In this document: piece by piece, positions 34,341 to 43,132 of the stretch | Layout of the letters: each line of letters opens with the position of its first letter | How positions within the stretch are numbered: position 1 is the first letter of the stretch | Assembly (NCBI RefSeq): GCF_051245535.1 | Contig: NZ_CP195303.1 | Location: forward strand, 372,001 to 436,000 | DNA from: Micavibrio aeruginosavorus_D | GTDB lineage: Bacteria > Pseudomonadota > Alphaproteobacteria > Micavibrionales > Micavibrionaceae | DNA length: 64,000 nucleotides | Direction of reading: 5' to 3' | Notes under the pieces: model-generated | What the model saw: only the letters and a program-made list of their open reading frames with translations | Databases searched by the model: none | Told to the model about the DNA's origin: nothing | Translations under genes and position numbers: made by a program

Positions 34341-35513
34341 ATGTCCTCTCACACACATGACCCGATTGTTATCGTTGGCATGGCCCGCACCCCGATGGGT
34401 GGGTTTCAGGGTGATTTTGCCAATCTGACCGCCCCGGAATTGGGCGCGGCCGCCATTCGTGCGGCATTGCAACGATCCGGCGTGGCGGGTGTGGATGAGG
34501 TTATCATGGGCAATGTCCTGTCCGCCGGACAGGGGCAGGCCCCGGCGCGGCAGGCATCGATCGGTGCCGGCATTCCCAATTCTGTGGGCTGTACCACCAT
34601 CAATAAAATGTGTGGATCGGGGTTGAAGGCCGTCATGCTGGCGCATGATTTGATCACCGCCGGAGCCAATGATGTGATGATTGCGGGTGGTATGGAAAGC
34701 ATGACCAATGCGCCATACCTGTTGCCAAAGGCACGCGGTGGGTATCGCATGGGGCATGGTCAGGTGATAGACCATATGTTTTTGGACGGTCTGGAAGATG
34801 CGTATGACCGCGGTAAGTTGATGGGTGTATTCGCGGAGCTGTGTGCCGGTGAATATAAATTCACACGCGAAGCACAGGATGCCTTCGCCATTGAATCACT
34901 GGCCCGTGCGCAGAAAGCCGATTTCGTGGCGGAGATTGTTCCCGTAACGGTCAAGGCTGGCAAAGAAGAAAAAATTATCTCCATCGACGAACAGCCGGGC
35001 AAAGCCCGCCCGGATAAAATTCCGGGGCTGAAACCTGCGTTCAAACCGGATGGCACCGTAACGGCGGCGAATGCCAGCTCTATTTCCGATGGTGCGGCGG
35101 CGCTTGTGTTGATGCGCCGAAGCGCAGCGGAGAAAGGCGGTCATAAAATTCTGGCCACCATCACGGGGCATTCGACCTTCGCCCATGAACCGTCATGGTT
35201 CACCACGGCGCCAGTGGGGGCGTTGAAAAAACTGTCCGACAAAACCGGATGGGCGATGAAGGATGTCGATCTGTTCGAAATCAATGAAGCCTTCGCCGTT
35301 GTGACCATGGCCGCGATGAAGGATCTGGATCTGCAGCATGACAAGGTCAATGTCCATGGCGGGGCGTGTGCCCTTGGCCACCCGATTGGTGCATCCGGTG
35401 CGCGCGTGCTGGTCACGTTGATCGCGGCGCTGGAAAAATACGACCTGAAACGCGGTATGGCGACCTTGTGCATCGGTGGCGGTGAAGCCGTGGCTGTCGC
35501 CGTAGAGCGTTGA
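34341..35513 (+). CDS. Acetyl-CoA C-acetyltransferase (thiolase)
   Basis: This 390-residue thiolase has its start at 34341, with GGGAG upstream; the frame continues back to 34107 without a fitting ribosome site. Active-site features are TTINKMCGSGLKA (Cys91), NEAFAV, the GGACALGHPIGASGAR histidine motif and TLCIGGGEA. Thiolases of this class either cleave acetoacetyl-CoA or 2-methylacetoacetyl-CoA, or run the reverse condensation. With the downstream acyl-CoA dehydrogenase and HSD10-like gene, isoleucine or short-chain acyl degradation is plausible. Confidence 0.93.
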   Translation: MSSHTHDPIVIVGMARTPMGGFQGDFANLTAPELGAAAIRAALQRSGVAGVDEVIMGNVLSAGQGQAPARQASIGAGIPNSVGCTTINKMCGSGLKAVMLAHDLITAGANDVMIAGGMESMTNAPYLLPKARGGYRMGHGQVIDHMFLDGLEDAYDRGKLMGVFAELCAGEYKFTREAQDAFAIESLARAQKADFVAEIVPVTVKAGKEEKIISIDEQPGKARPDKIPGLKPAFKPDGTVTAANASSISDGAAALVLMRRSAAEKGGHKILATITGHSTFAHEPSWFTTAPVGALKKLSDKTGWAMKDVDLFEINEAFAVVTMAAMKDLDLQHDKVNVHGGACALGHPIGASGARVLVTLIAALEKYDLKRGMATLCIGGGEAVAVAVER

Positions 35514-35601
35514 ACGACAAGAGAGAAATCTAAGGGTGTTTTGGCGGAGCATTCGCCTTATCTTTAGTATGGACGCTGAAAACAAGCGAAGGAGGATCTC
35601 C

Positions 35602-35772
35602 ATGCTTCAATATGCTGTCCTTTTTCTCATTCTGGCGCTGATCGCGGGCTTTTTTGGGTTTAGTGGTGTTGCGACCGTGTCGGTGGGGTTTGCAAAAATC
35701 CTGTTTCTCCTCTTTGTCGTGCTGTTTATTGCTTCGGCTGTGTTCGGCTTTATTCGTCGTCCACATGCCTGA
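35602..35772 (+). CDS. DUF1328 small membrane protein
   Basis: This 56-residue protein has a near-perfect AAGGAGG ribosome site before the ATG at 35602. It has two hydrophobic helices separated by FSGVATVSVGFAKIL, the DUF1328 (YtjA-like) signature, and ends FGFIRRPHA. Members are common small inner-membrane proteins of unknown role. It sits between the thiolase and acyl-CoA dehydrogenase genes. Confidence 0.88.
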   Translation: MLQYAVLFLILALIAGFFGFSGVATVSVGFAKILFLLFVVLFIASAVFGFIRRPHA

Positions 35773-35851
35773 GGTGGATAACCACAATTTTTTGCACGAC
35801 AGCATGGGATGACGCTTTCGTACCGGGCTGACAGCCTGTACGATTGCGCCC

Positions 35852-36991
35852 ATGTTGACCGAAGAGCAAAAATCTATCCGTGATATGGTGCGGGATCTGG
35901 CCCGGGACAAAATTGCCCCGAGCGCGCGCATGCGTGACCAGTTTGCCATGTTTCCCCGTGAACAATTAGACGCCATGGCCGAACTTGGCTTGCTGGGCAT
36001 GCTGATCCCCGACGAATGGGGTGGGGCCGATGCGGGCGTTCTGAATTTCTGTCTGGCGATTGAGGAAATCGCCGCCGCCGATGGGGCATTGTCCACCATT
36101 ATGTCGGTGCATTCGTCACCGTCTTCGACCTGTATCCTGAAATACGGCAATGATGCGCAGAAGGAACGGTTTTTAAAACCGTTGGCGCAAGGGAAATGGA
36201 TTGGCGGATTTGCCCTGACCGAACCCGGTGCGGGGTCGGATGCCTCCGCCATGACCACGCGCGCGTACCGTGATGGTGATGATTATATTATCAACGGCGC
36301 AAAACAGTTTATTACATCGGGTAAAAATGGCGATGTGATTATCGTCTTTGCCGTGACGGACCCCGATGCCGGGAAAAAGGGCATGTCCGCCTTTATCGTG
36401 CCCACCGATACACCGGGGTATAACGTCACGCGGATCGAAGAAAAAATGGGGCAGCATGCGTCTGATACCTGCGCCCTGAATTTCGATGATATGCGCATTT
36501 CCGCCGCCAACCGTCTGGGTGAAGAGGGGCAGGGCTACGCGATTGCGCTGGCCAATCTGGAAGGCGGACGTCTGGGCATTGCCTCTCAATCTCTCGGCAT
36601 GGCACGGGCGGCGTATGAATCGGCATTGTTCTATGCGAAGGACCGCAAAAGCTTTGGTAAATCCCTGATGGATCATCAGGCGGTGGCGTTCAAACTGGCC
36701 GATATGGCGACGCAGATCGAGGCCGCGCGATTGATGATTCATAACGCCGCGCGGATGAAGGATGCGGGATTGCCCTGCACGCGGGAAGCCTGCATGGCGA
36801 AATTGTTCGCCTCGGAAATGGCGGAGAAGGTTGTGCATGACGCCATTCAAATTCATGGTGGCTATGGATATCTGGCCGATTTTCCGGTGGAACGTATTTA
36901 CCGCGATGTTCGCGTGACCACAATTTACGAAGGAACCAGCGATATTCAACGCATGGTGATCGCCCGCGAAATCGCGAAGGAGAGTGCATAA
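35852..36991 (+). CDS. Short/branched-chain acyl-CoA dehydrogenase
   Basis: This 379-residue flavoprotein of the acyl-CoA dehydrogenase family begins MLTEEQKSIRDMVRDLAR. FAD and substrate signatures are ALTEPGAGSDAS and QFITSG. The C-terminal IYEGTSDIQR places a catalytic Glu at residue 360, as in short-chain and short-branched-chain enzymes. Substrate specificity (butyryl, 2-methylbutyryl or isobutyryl) cannot be settled. Adjacent thiolase and HSD10-type genes favour 2-methylbutyryl-CoA or general short-chain oxidation. The stop overlaps the next ATG (TAATG). Confidence 0.92.
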   Translation: MLTEEQKSIRDMVRDLARDKIAPSARMRDQFAMFPREQLDAMAELGLLGMLIPDEWGGADAGVLNFCLAIEEIAAADGALSTIMSVHSSPSSTCILKYGNDAQKERFLKPLAQGKWIGGFALTEPGAGSDASAMTTRAYRDGDDYIINGAKQFITSGKNGDVIIVFAVTDPDAGKKGMSAFIVPTDTPGYNVTRIEEKMGQHASDTCALNFDDMRISAANRLGEEGQGYAIALANLEGGRLGIASQSLGMARAAYESALFYAKDRKSFGKSLMDHQAVAFKLADMATQIEAARLMIHNAARMKDAGLPCTREACMAKLFASEMAEKVVHDAIQIHGGYGYLADFPVERIYRDVRVTTIYEGTSDIQRMVIAREIAKESA

Positions 36992-37743
36992 TGGATATTC
37001 AAAATCAAACCGTCATCATCACCGGCGGCGGGTCCGGCATGGGCGCCGAAACGGCGCGTGTCTTTGCCAAGGCCGGAGCCAAAGTGGTGTTGTGGGACAT
37101 GAATCTGCCCGCCGCAGAGGCTGTGGCGAAAGACATTGGCGGCGTGGCCGTGCAATGCGATGTAACCAATGAAGACAGCGTGAAGGCCGCGATTGAAAAA
37201 TCGGGAAGTCCCCGTGTTCTCATCAACTGCGCGGGCATCTTGCTGGGCAAACGGATCGTCGGGCGTGATGGCCCGGCGGATCTGGATCATTTTATGAAGG
37301 TGGTCAACGTCAATCTGGTCGGCACCTATAACACCATGCGATTGGTTGCCGGGGTGATGACGGGGCTGGAGCCTGTGAATGATGATGGCGAGCGCGGCGT
37401 GATTATCAACGCCGCCTCCATCGCCGCATTCGAAGGCCAGATGGGGCAGGTGGCGTATAGCGCGTCCAAGGGCGGCATCGTTGGCATGACACTGCCCGCC
37501 GCACGCGATCTGGGCAAACTGGGCGTGCGCGTTATGGCGATTGCGCCGGGCGCGGTGCAAACCCCGATGATCGGCACCATATCGCAGGAGTTACAGGATT
37601 CCATCGCAGCGAATATTCCGTTCCCATCCCGTATGGCGAAACCGGATGAATTTGCCAAGCTGGCACTGCATATCGTGGATAACGCTTACCTGAACGGATC
37701 GGTGATCCGGCTGGACGGGGCATCGCGGTTGGCGGCGAAATAG
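36991..37743 (+). CDS. HSD10-like 3-hydroxyacyl-CoA dehydrogenase (SDR)
   Basis: This 250-residue short-chain dehydrogenase has the NAD site TGGGSGMGAE at residues 11-20, NCAG at 79-82 and the catalytic Ser143, Tyr156 and Lys160 (YSASK). The insert around GRDGPADLDHFMKVVNVNLVG and the ending VIRLDGASRLAAK are typical of type-2 (HSD17B10-like) 3-hydroxyacyl-CoA dehydrogenases. These oxidise 2-methyl-3-hydroxybutyryl-CoA in isoleucine breakdown. It is co-transcribed with the acyl-CoA dehydrogenase and followed by a terminator. Confidence 0.9.
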   Translation: MDIQNQTVIITGGGSGMGAETARVFAKAGAKVVLWDMNLPAAEAVAKDIGGVAVQCDVTNEDSVKAAIEKSGSPRVLINCAGILLGKRIVGRDGPADLDHFMKVVNVNLVGTYNTMRLVAGVMTGLEPVNDDGERGVIINAASIAAFEGQMGQVAYSASKGGIVGMTLPAARDLGKLGVRVMAIAPGAVQTPMIGTISQELQDSIAANIPFPSRMAKPDEFAKLALHIVDNAYLNGSVIRLDGASRLAAK

Positions 37744-37749
37744 GATAAT

Positions 37750-37778
37750 AAAAACCCGGCGCACTGGCCGGGTTTTTT
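37750..37778. terminator. Hairpin terminator
   Basis: AAAACCCGGC pairs with GCCGGGTTTT and is followed by TT. It separates the plus-strand catabolic genes from the convergent two-helix protein genes. Confidence 0.92.
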
Positions 37779-37797
37779 ATTTTATTATCTGGTGTGT

Positions 37798-38265
37798 TTA
37801 TTGCGGGCCATTCATGTCGTTGTGCGCGGTTTCGCGCTTTTTCTTATAGCTTGTGTAAGCAAGGCTTCCGGCCCCGGTAAGAGCGAAGAGGGCGACCAGG
37901 CCGCATAGGCGGGTAATAATTAAAGCCTTTCCGCTCATTTCAACCTGGCTTGTCCACGCTTTCTCGGCGCATTGCGCAATTGATGGGTCTTGTGGATCTA
38001 CCAAAATACGAACGGGGTCCGCTACTGTTTCTTTGCCATCGTAATACCACTCCAACTGCCTGTCGGTCTCACGGCTTACGCAATGTTTCTGATAGTGGGT
38101 GTGCACTTCGTCCTTCGACATGGCGTTCATGCGCGCGTCGTCGACTGAAAGCGTGTTGTGAACGCTGATAAATCCAGTGCCGGCCACGCCAACGGCTGCC
38201 GTCATAAGAAGGCCGGTTACAATATTGAAGGCCATTTTTGTTTTTTTGTTATTTGTATCGGTCAT
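37798..38265 (-). CDS. Two-helix membrane protein with Cys-pair loop, member 1
   Basis: This 155-residue protein of no recognised family has one membrane helix near residues 12-32 and a loop of about 75 residues. A second helix (LCGLVALFALTGAGSLAY) is followed by a basic tail. The loop contains HYQKHCVSRE and IAQCAEKAW. The same layout and Cys spacing appear in the next two genes, so the three form a tandem family. The loop is probably periplasmic and the Cys pair could form a disulfide; both are inferences. Confidence 0.72.
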   Translation of the reverse strand: MTDTNNKKTKMAFNIVTGLLMTAAVGVAGTGFISVHNTLSVDDARMNAMSKDEVHTHYQKHCVSRETDRQLEWYYDGKETVADPVRILVDPQDPSIAQCAEKAWTSQVEMSGKALIITRLCGLVALFALTGAGSLAYTSYKKKRETAHNDMNGPQ

Positions 38266-38285
38266 CTGATTTATCCATTTAACGA

Positions 38286-38720
38286 TTACGTTGGTTTCGG
38301 CTCATTCTTTTTGCGGTTGCCCAGAGCCAAATAACCAAATCCTGCGCCCAAGACAAGGCTGGCGAGGCCAACGGATATGTTGGAGTGGTGAGCAGCTTTT
38401 GCGATGTGAAGGCTGACACTGTGCATTTTTTGTGGGCAGGATTTGACGGATTCTGAATCCGGATTTGCTGTGATGGTTACCGTGTGTGGGCCATCTGCGC
38501 CCATGGTTTTTACAACTGTTTCGAATATCTTTTTGGCTTCGCGCTGTATGCACATGTCCGCATAACGTGTTTTGATATCGTTATCGGGGAGGGCGCCCAA
38601 ATCGTCTAGATTTTTTCTGCTGTCTGAAATAATCGAAGGCGTTGCGGCGGCCATAAACAGGAAGCTGATGCTAATCACGCCCATGAGAATGCGGCTTTTG
38701 TTATCAAGATCGTCGGTCAT
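38286..38720 (-). CDS. Two-helix membrane protein with Cys-pair loop, member 2
   Basis: This 144-residue paralogue of the flanking genes has helix 1 at about residues 10-30, with a loop carrying RYADMCIQREAK and VKSCPQKMHS. Helix 2 is the Gly/Leu-rich VGLASLVLGAGFGYLALG, followed by a short basic tail. The first Cys is followed by (V/I)xR in all three members, and the second is preceded by a polar SVK-type segment. It lies 20 bases upstream of member 1 in the same operon. Confidence 0.72.
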   Translation of the reverse strand: MTDDLDNKSRILMGVISISFLFMAAATPSIISDSRKNLDDLGALPDNDIKTRYADMCIQREAKKIFETVVKTMGADGPHTVTITANPDSESVKSCPQKMHSVSLHIAKAAHHSNISVGLASLVLGAGFGYLALGNRKKNEPKPT

Positions 38721-38759
38721 TTTTCTATTTCCCCTTGGGGATTAAATAGTTTCAAAAAA

Positions 38760-39218
38760 TTACGGCTTCGGTGCGTCCAGTCGGCGGGAGCGCCAAACCA
38801 ATCCGCCAACGGCATAAAGCCCAACCATGCCCCCAAACAAGACCATAGATTTGTTGATGCTCATGGCTGTTGCAGCGGATTTTATGGATTTCGCATGCTC
38901 GGATTCAGTGCAATTTTTAACCGCAGTGGAATGTGGGTGGATGGGAACGGTGAAATTTTCGTCACGGTTCTGATCGCCTGCTTTTAATGTATAGGCTTGT
39001 TCCCACACGATGTTAAAGGCATGGCGGCGAACGCACAGGTCTTTATGCGCGGTGTGCGCTTGTTCGGGCGTCATGGATTTCAAGGCGGTGTGGGTTGCAT
39101 CCCGCTCGCCGATCATCGCGCCGTTATAGGCGGCAACAGCCGCGCCAAAAACCAGGGCCAGACCGAGGGCTTTATTGCTGCGCAAATACCAAGGGAGTTT
39201 GGGTGTTTTGCTTGTCAT
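38760..39218 (-). CDS. Two-helix membrane protein with Cys-pair loop, member 3
   Basis: This 152-residue protein was given a start at 39218 (MTSKTPKLPW), with GGGACGG upstream; a longer form from 39269 is possible. Helix 1 is LGLALVFGAAVAAYNGAMI. The loop carries AHKDLCVRRHAF and VKNCTESEHAKS, and helix 2 is VLFGGMVGLYAVGGLVW. It is the first gene of the three-gene set and is separated from member 2 by 39 bases. Confidence 0.72.
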   Translation of the reverse strand: MTSKTPKLPWYLRSNKALGLALVFGAAVAAYNGAMIGERDATHTALKSMTPEQAHTAHKDLCVRRHAFNIVWEQAYTLKAGDQNRDENFTVPIHPHSTAVKNCTESEHAKSIKSAATAMSINKSMVLFGGMVGLYAVGGLVWRSRRLDAPKP

Positions 39219-39369
39219 TGTGAACCGTCCCATTTTTGATAATTTTGCGGAGAATAGGCCTCCTTTCATAATCTGTCAAAAAGTGAGGGGCGGGGGCATT
39301 TTGGGCTGGTGTTTACTTTCAAAACACCTATTCTTTCAATGAATTAGCCGTATGTGTAGGAGCATTGCC

Positions 39370-40233
39370 ATGACCCCATCCCACGCCTTTAAATCCGCCA
39401 TTGCTGCCGAAAAGCCGCTGCAGATCGTTGGTGCGATCAATGCCTATGCGGCCCTGCTGGCGCGGGAGGCGGGGTTTAAGGCGCTCTATCTGTCCGGTGC
39501 GGGCGTGGCGAATGCGTCGTTCGGCCTGCCCGATCTGGCGGTCACGACATTGAATGATGTGGTGGAAGATGCGCGTCGCATTACGGGGCGTGTTGATCTG
39601 CCGTTGCTGGTCGATATTGATACCGGGTGGGGCGGGGCGTTTAATATCGCGCGCACCGTGCGTGAATTTGAACGCGCTGGCGTTGCCTGTGTGCATATTG
39701 AGGATCAAGTCGCGCAAAAACGCTGCGGCCACCGTCCGGGCAAGGAGTTGGTTGATAAGTTCGAGATGGGCGACCGGGTGAAGGCCGCCGTGGATGCGCG
39801 GTCTGACCTGTTGATCATGGCGCGCACCGATGCGCTGGCGGGTGAGGGGCTGGACGGCGTCATTGAACGTTGCGTTCATTACGTTGAATGCGGGGCCGAC
39901 ATGATTTTTGCCGAGGCGATGACCGATCTGTCACATTATAAGAAAATCAAAGACGCGGTGAAGGTTCCTGTGCTGGCCAACCTGACCGAATTTGGCAAAA
40001 CAGAATATTACACCACGGCCCAAATGGCCGACGCGGGTGTGGATATGACGCTGTATCCGCTCAGCGCCTTCCGTGCCATGTCGCGCGCGGCGGAAATGGT
40101 TTATGCCACCATTCGCCAGGACGGCACACAGAAAGACGCTGTTCCATCCATGCAAACGCGTGAGGAATTGTACAAGGTTCTTGATTACTACGCGTATGAA
40201 CAGAAACTGGATGCATTATTCGGGAAGAAATAA
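39370..40233 (+). CDS. prpB: 2-methylisocitrate lyase
   Basis: This 287-residue enzyme of the isocitrate-lyase superfamily cleaves 2-methylisocitrate to pyruvate and succinate, the last step of the methylcitrate cycle. Marks are YLSGAGVANASFGLPDL, LLVDIDTGWGG and the catalytic-loop KRCGHRPGKEL with its Cys. The ATG at 39370 follows GGAG at good spacing; an upstream ATG at 39352 is less likely. prpC and prpD follow within 5 kb. Confidence 0.95.
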   Translation: MTPSHAFKSAIAAEKPLQIVGAINAYAALLAREAGFKALYLSGAGVANASFGLPDLAVTTLNDVVEDARRITGRVDLPLLVDIDTGWGGAFNIARTVREFERAGVACVHIEDQVAQKRCGHRPGKELVDKFEMGDRVKAAVDARSDLLIMARTDALAGEGLDGVIERCVHYVECGADMIFAEAMTDLSHYKKIKDAVKVPVLANLTEFGKTEYYTTAQMADAGVDMTLYPLSAFRAMSRAAEMVYATIRQDGTQKDAVPSMQTREELYKVLDYYAYEQKLDALFGKK

Positions 40234-40614
40234 ATGAAGAAAATTATTTTTGCGGCGTTGTTGAGTGTTGGTTTTTCGGGTGCGGCCCATGCCGCGACCT
40301 GCATGACGGGCGATCCGTTCCCGTTTAAAACCCAATACGCGCTGGATGAATGCCCGGCGGATATTCAGGCCTTGCTCAACCGCATGAATGCCTGCGCCCA
40401 TTTCGCGGGGGAAGAGGCATATGATGCCAACCGCAAGGCGCAGATTGACGCGGCGATGACCGAAAACCAATGTGAAAAATTGGGATGTGATTTCCAAAAA
40501 GTTTTTGAAACACATGAAGGTGACATTGTTTATACGGGCGTCATGTTCGAATATGCCCGCGTGGTGTATGGCAGTGATGAGGCCGTTCCGGAATGTACGG
40601 ACGAAATAAAGTAA
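40234..40614 (+). CDS. Small secreted Cys-rich hypothetical protein
   Basis: This 126-residue protein starts on the base after the prpB stop. A signal peptide (KKIIFAALLSVGFSGAAHAA) precedes a mature part of about 105 residues with six Cys, including ATCMTGDPFPF, ECPADIQALL, ENQCEKLGCDF and a C-terminal VPECTD. Disulfide bonding in the periplasm is likely. No family was recognised. Coupling to prpB suggests shared transcription but not necessarily shared function. Confidence 0.72.
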   Translation: MKKIIFAALLSVGFSGAAHAATCMTGDPFPFKTQYALDECPADIQALLNRMNACAHFAGEEAYDANRKAQIDAAMTENQCEKLGCDFQKVFETHEGDIVYTGVMFEYARVVYGSDEAVPECTDEIK

Positions 40615-40618
40615 AGAG

Positions 40619-40643
40619 AAACCCCGGTTTGACCGGGGTTTTG
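40619..40643. terminator. Hairpin terminator
   Basis: AAACCCCGGT pairs with ACCGGGGTTT and is followed by T. It separates the secreted Cys-rich gene from the convergent lipoprotein gene. Confidence 0.9.
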
Positions 40644-40647
40644 TTTA

Positions 40648-41154
40648 TTACGGCTGCGGAGCATTCTGCTGCTGAGCTTTCACACGGATCTTGGCAACAT
40701 TCAAGGCCATGCGGGCATCGACCAAAGCGTCGTGAATGGTTGCCTGTACATCATGCGGTGCCGGGCGGGCGGATGCGTTACAGGCCGCGTTCGTGTCCTC
40801 AAACATTTTGATATACGCCTCGGCCTGTTTCAGCAGGTGCATGTTTTTTGGGGTCAGGTCAAACGGTTCGTTCAGCCAGTTGATAATCCCTTCGGTCATG
40901 CGAATGGTTGTGTATTTTTCGCACGGGTAAACAACAATCGTCGGCGGTTCATTCGGCGTTGCCGATGGTTCGGTATATTCAACCATGCCGCTGTCTTTAT
41001 AGATGGCCAACGTGCCCGGGCGGCCCACATCGGCCATGTTGAAAACGCGCGGTGCTTGTGGGGTGGGGGCGATTTCAATCTGTGGCGCGCTCGATTGAAT
41101 GGCGCAGCCGGAAAAAATCAGGGATAGGGTCAGAAGGGCGGCTTTGTTTTTCAT
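40648..41154 (-). CDS. Hypothetical lipoprotein, 168 aa
   Basis: The N-terminus MKNKAALLTLSLIFSGC is a clear lipoprotein signal with lipobox FSGC (Cys17). The mature part has a Pro-rich linker (IEIAPTPQAPR), a beta-like domain containing VVYPCEKY and a C-terminal helix ending in KAQQQNAPQP. No family was recognised. It is divergent from prpC, with about 170 bases between the starts. Confidence 0.72.
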   Translation of the reverse strand: MKNKAALLTLSLIFSGCAIQSSAPQIEIAPTPQAPRVFNMADVGRPGTLAIYKDSGMVEYTEPSATPNEPPTIVVYPCEKYTTIRMTEGIINWLNEPFDLTPKNMHLLKQAEAYIKMFEDTNAACNASARPAPHDVQATIHDALVDARMALNVAKIRVKAQQQNAPQP

Positions 41155-41326
41155 GGTTTCTAGGAACTCTCACACTGTTCGGATGCGGGGACCATAGTTG
41201 ACATAAGCGTTAAGCGCAACCCGTCCCGAAAACCCGTTGAAAAGCCTGAAGTTTTTGTGCGGTGAACAAAGACTTTCCCCGGCCCACCTGCTACAGAATC
41301 GGGGTGCTAACAGTGAGGATAAAAAG

Positions 41327-42463
41327 ATGACAAACGCAGCCGTAAAACCCGTTGTAAAAAAGACCGGCGGTCTGGCCGGGGTCGTGGCCGGGGAAACGAA
41401 AATTTCTGCCGCTGGTGGGGCGCATACGCTCGAATATCGCGGCTATTCCATTTATGAACTGGCCGAACATGCAGAGTTTGAAGAGGTTGCGTATCTTCTG
41501 GTTTACGGTGAATTGCCGAACGCCAAACAATTGGCGGATTACAAGGTCCGTTTGAAATCCTTCCGCGATGTGCCGCAAGCGTTGAAAAACGTTTTGGAAC
41601 ATATTCCGGCCAACGCGCACCCGATGGATGTGATGCGCACGGCGACGTCTTTCCTCGGCAATATCGAGATGGAAGATGCCAGCCGCGATCAATACCATGT
41701 CACCGACCGTCTGCTGGGTATTTACCCGGCGGTGCTGTGCTACTGGTGGCACTTTGCCCAGAATGGCAAGCGCATTGAGTGCAACAGTGCGGGCGAGGGC
41801 ATTGCCGACCATTTCCTGATGTTGCTGCATGGCCGGGCACCATCCGCCCTGCATCACAAGGCGATGAACGTATCGTTGATCCTGTATGCGGAACATGAAT
41901 TTAACGCGTCCACCTTCACCGCGCGCATTATCACATCGACCAAGTCGGACATTTATTCGGCGGTCACCGGGGCCATCGGGGCCTTGCGCGGCCCGTTGCA
42001 TGGTGGCGCGAACGAAGCGGCCATGGAATTGATCGAAAAATTCGACAGCGCCGAGGCCGCTACCGCAGGCGTCAAACAAATGATGGCGAACAAAGACCTG
42101 ATCATGGGCTTTGGCCACCGTGTCTATACCGAAGCCGACCCGCGCAACGTTGTCATTAAATCATGGGCGAAGAAACTGGCCGATGATGCGGGCAACACAA
42201 CTTTGTACCCGGTCTCCGAAGCCATCGAAAAATTGATGTGGGATGAAAAACATCTGTTCCCGAACCTCGATTTCTATTCGGCATCGTCCTATCACTTTAT
42301 GGGTGTGCCAACCCCGATGTTCACGCCGATTTTCGTGATGTCCCGCGTGTCCGGTTGGGCCGCGCATATCATGGAACAACGCGCCAATAACAAACTGATC
42401 CGCCCGTCCGCCGATTACACCGGTCCGACGACGCGGAATTTTGTTCCCGTGAACCAGCGTTAA
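41327..42463 (+). CDS. prpC: 2-methylcitrate synthase / citrate synthase family
   Basis: This 378-residue protein starts at the ATG at 41327 behind GAGGA. Citrate-synthase signatures are LEYRGYSIYELAEHAEFEE, GPLHGGANEAAM (catalytic His), GFGHRVYTEADPR and a C-terminal MEQRANNKLIRPSADYTG. The length and the short N-terminus match the methylcitrate synthase group, which condenses propionyl-CoA with oxaloacetate. Placement between prpB and prpD supports that over gltA. The two enzymes are hard to separate by sequence alone. Confidence 0.92.
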   Translation: MTNAAVKPVVKKTGGLAGVVAGETKISAAGGAHTLEYRGYSIYELAEHAEFEEVAYLLVYGELPNAKQLADYKVRLKSFRDVPQALKNVLEHIPANAHPMDVMRTATSFLGNIEMEDASRDQYHVTDRLLGIYPAVLCYWWHFAQNGKRIECNSAGEGIADHFLMLLHGRAPSALHHKAMNVSLILYAEHEFNASTFTARIITSTKSDIYSAVTGAIGALRGPLHGGANEAAMELIEKFDSAEAATAGVKQMMANKDLIMGFGHRVYTEADPRNVVIKSWAKKLADDAGNTTLYPVSEAIEKLMWDEKHLFPNLDFYSASSYHFMGVPTPMFTPIFVMSRVSGWAAHIMEQRANNKLIRPSADYTGPTTRNFVPVNQR

Positions 42464-42485
42464 CCCGGAAAGAAACCGCGTCATC

Positions 42486-43109
42486 ATGTCACCCGATCTT
42501 TTCCTGTCGGCCTTTGTCAGTATGTTCGTTGTGGTCGACCCGTTCGGCACGGCGGCGGTGTTTGCCGCGTTGACGAACAAGCTGGACAAGGCGATGCAGA
42601 AAAAGATCGCGGTGAAGGCGGTGGTGATCGCGGCCATTATCCTGACCACGTTCAGTGTGGTGGGGGAACCGCTCTTGCGGCACATGTCCATTTCGCTGCC
42701 CGCGTTCCGGGTGGCGGGGGGGATTTTGCTGTTCGTCACGGCGTTCCGCATGATCATGGGCTTCCACGACCCGGACCAATTAAATTCCGAAAAATCCGCG
42801 TATAAGGACCGCAGCGATATCGCCGTCTTCCCGCTGGCCATTCCGTTATTGTCGGGGCCGGGGTGCATCACCGCCATCGTCATGTTCGCGACATCGTCCA
42901 AAAACATGGTCGATTACGCCACGGTGATGACGGCCACGGCGTGCGTGATGCTGATTGCGCTGGCGTGTTTGTTCTTCGCCGGGTTTTTGGGGCGCATGTT
43001 CGGCCCCACGGGCTATGGCATCGTCACCCGTGTCATGGGCATTTTGCTGGCCGCCATGTCGATCCAGTTCCTGTCTGATGGGTTCCATCAGCTTTTTAAT
43101 ATTCAATAA
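42486..43109 (+). CDS. MarC-family integral membrane protein
   Basis: This 207-residue protein has about six hydrophobic helices. Typical UPF0056/MarC motifs are VVVDPFGTAAVFAALT, AFRVAGGILLFVTAFRMI and FPLAIPLLSGPGCITAIV. The family has no proven function; it was once linked to multiple antibiotic resistance. It sits 22 bases after prpC and 23 before prpD, so it is co-transcribed with the methylcitrate genes. Confidence 0.92.
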   Translation: MSPDLFLSAFVSMFVVVDPFGTAAVFAALTNKLDKAMQKKIAVKAVVIAAIILTTFSVVGEPLLRHMSISLPAFRVAGGILLFVTAFRMIMGFHDPDQLNSEKSAYKDRSDIAVFPLAIPLLSGPGCITAIVMFATSSKNMVDYATVMTATACVMLIALACLFFAGFLGRMFGPTGYGIVTRVMGILLAAMSIQFLSDGFHQLFNIQ

Positions 43110-43132
43110 AAACCTTACCGGGAGTAACCACA

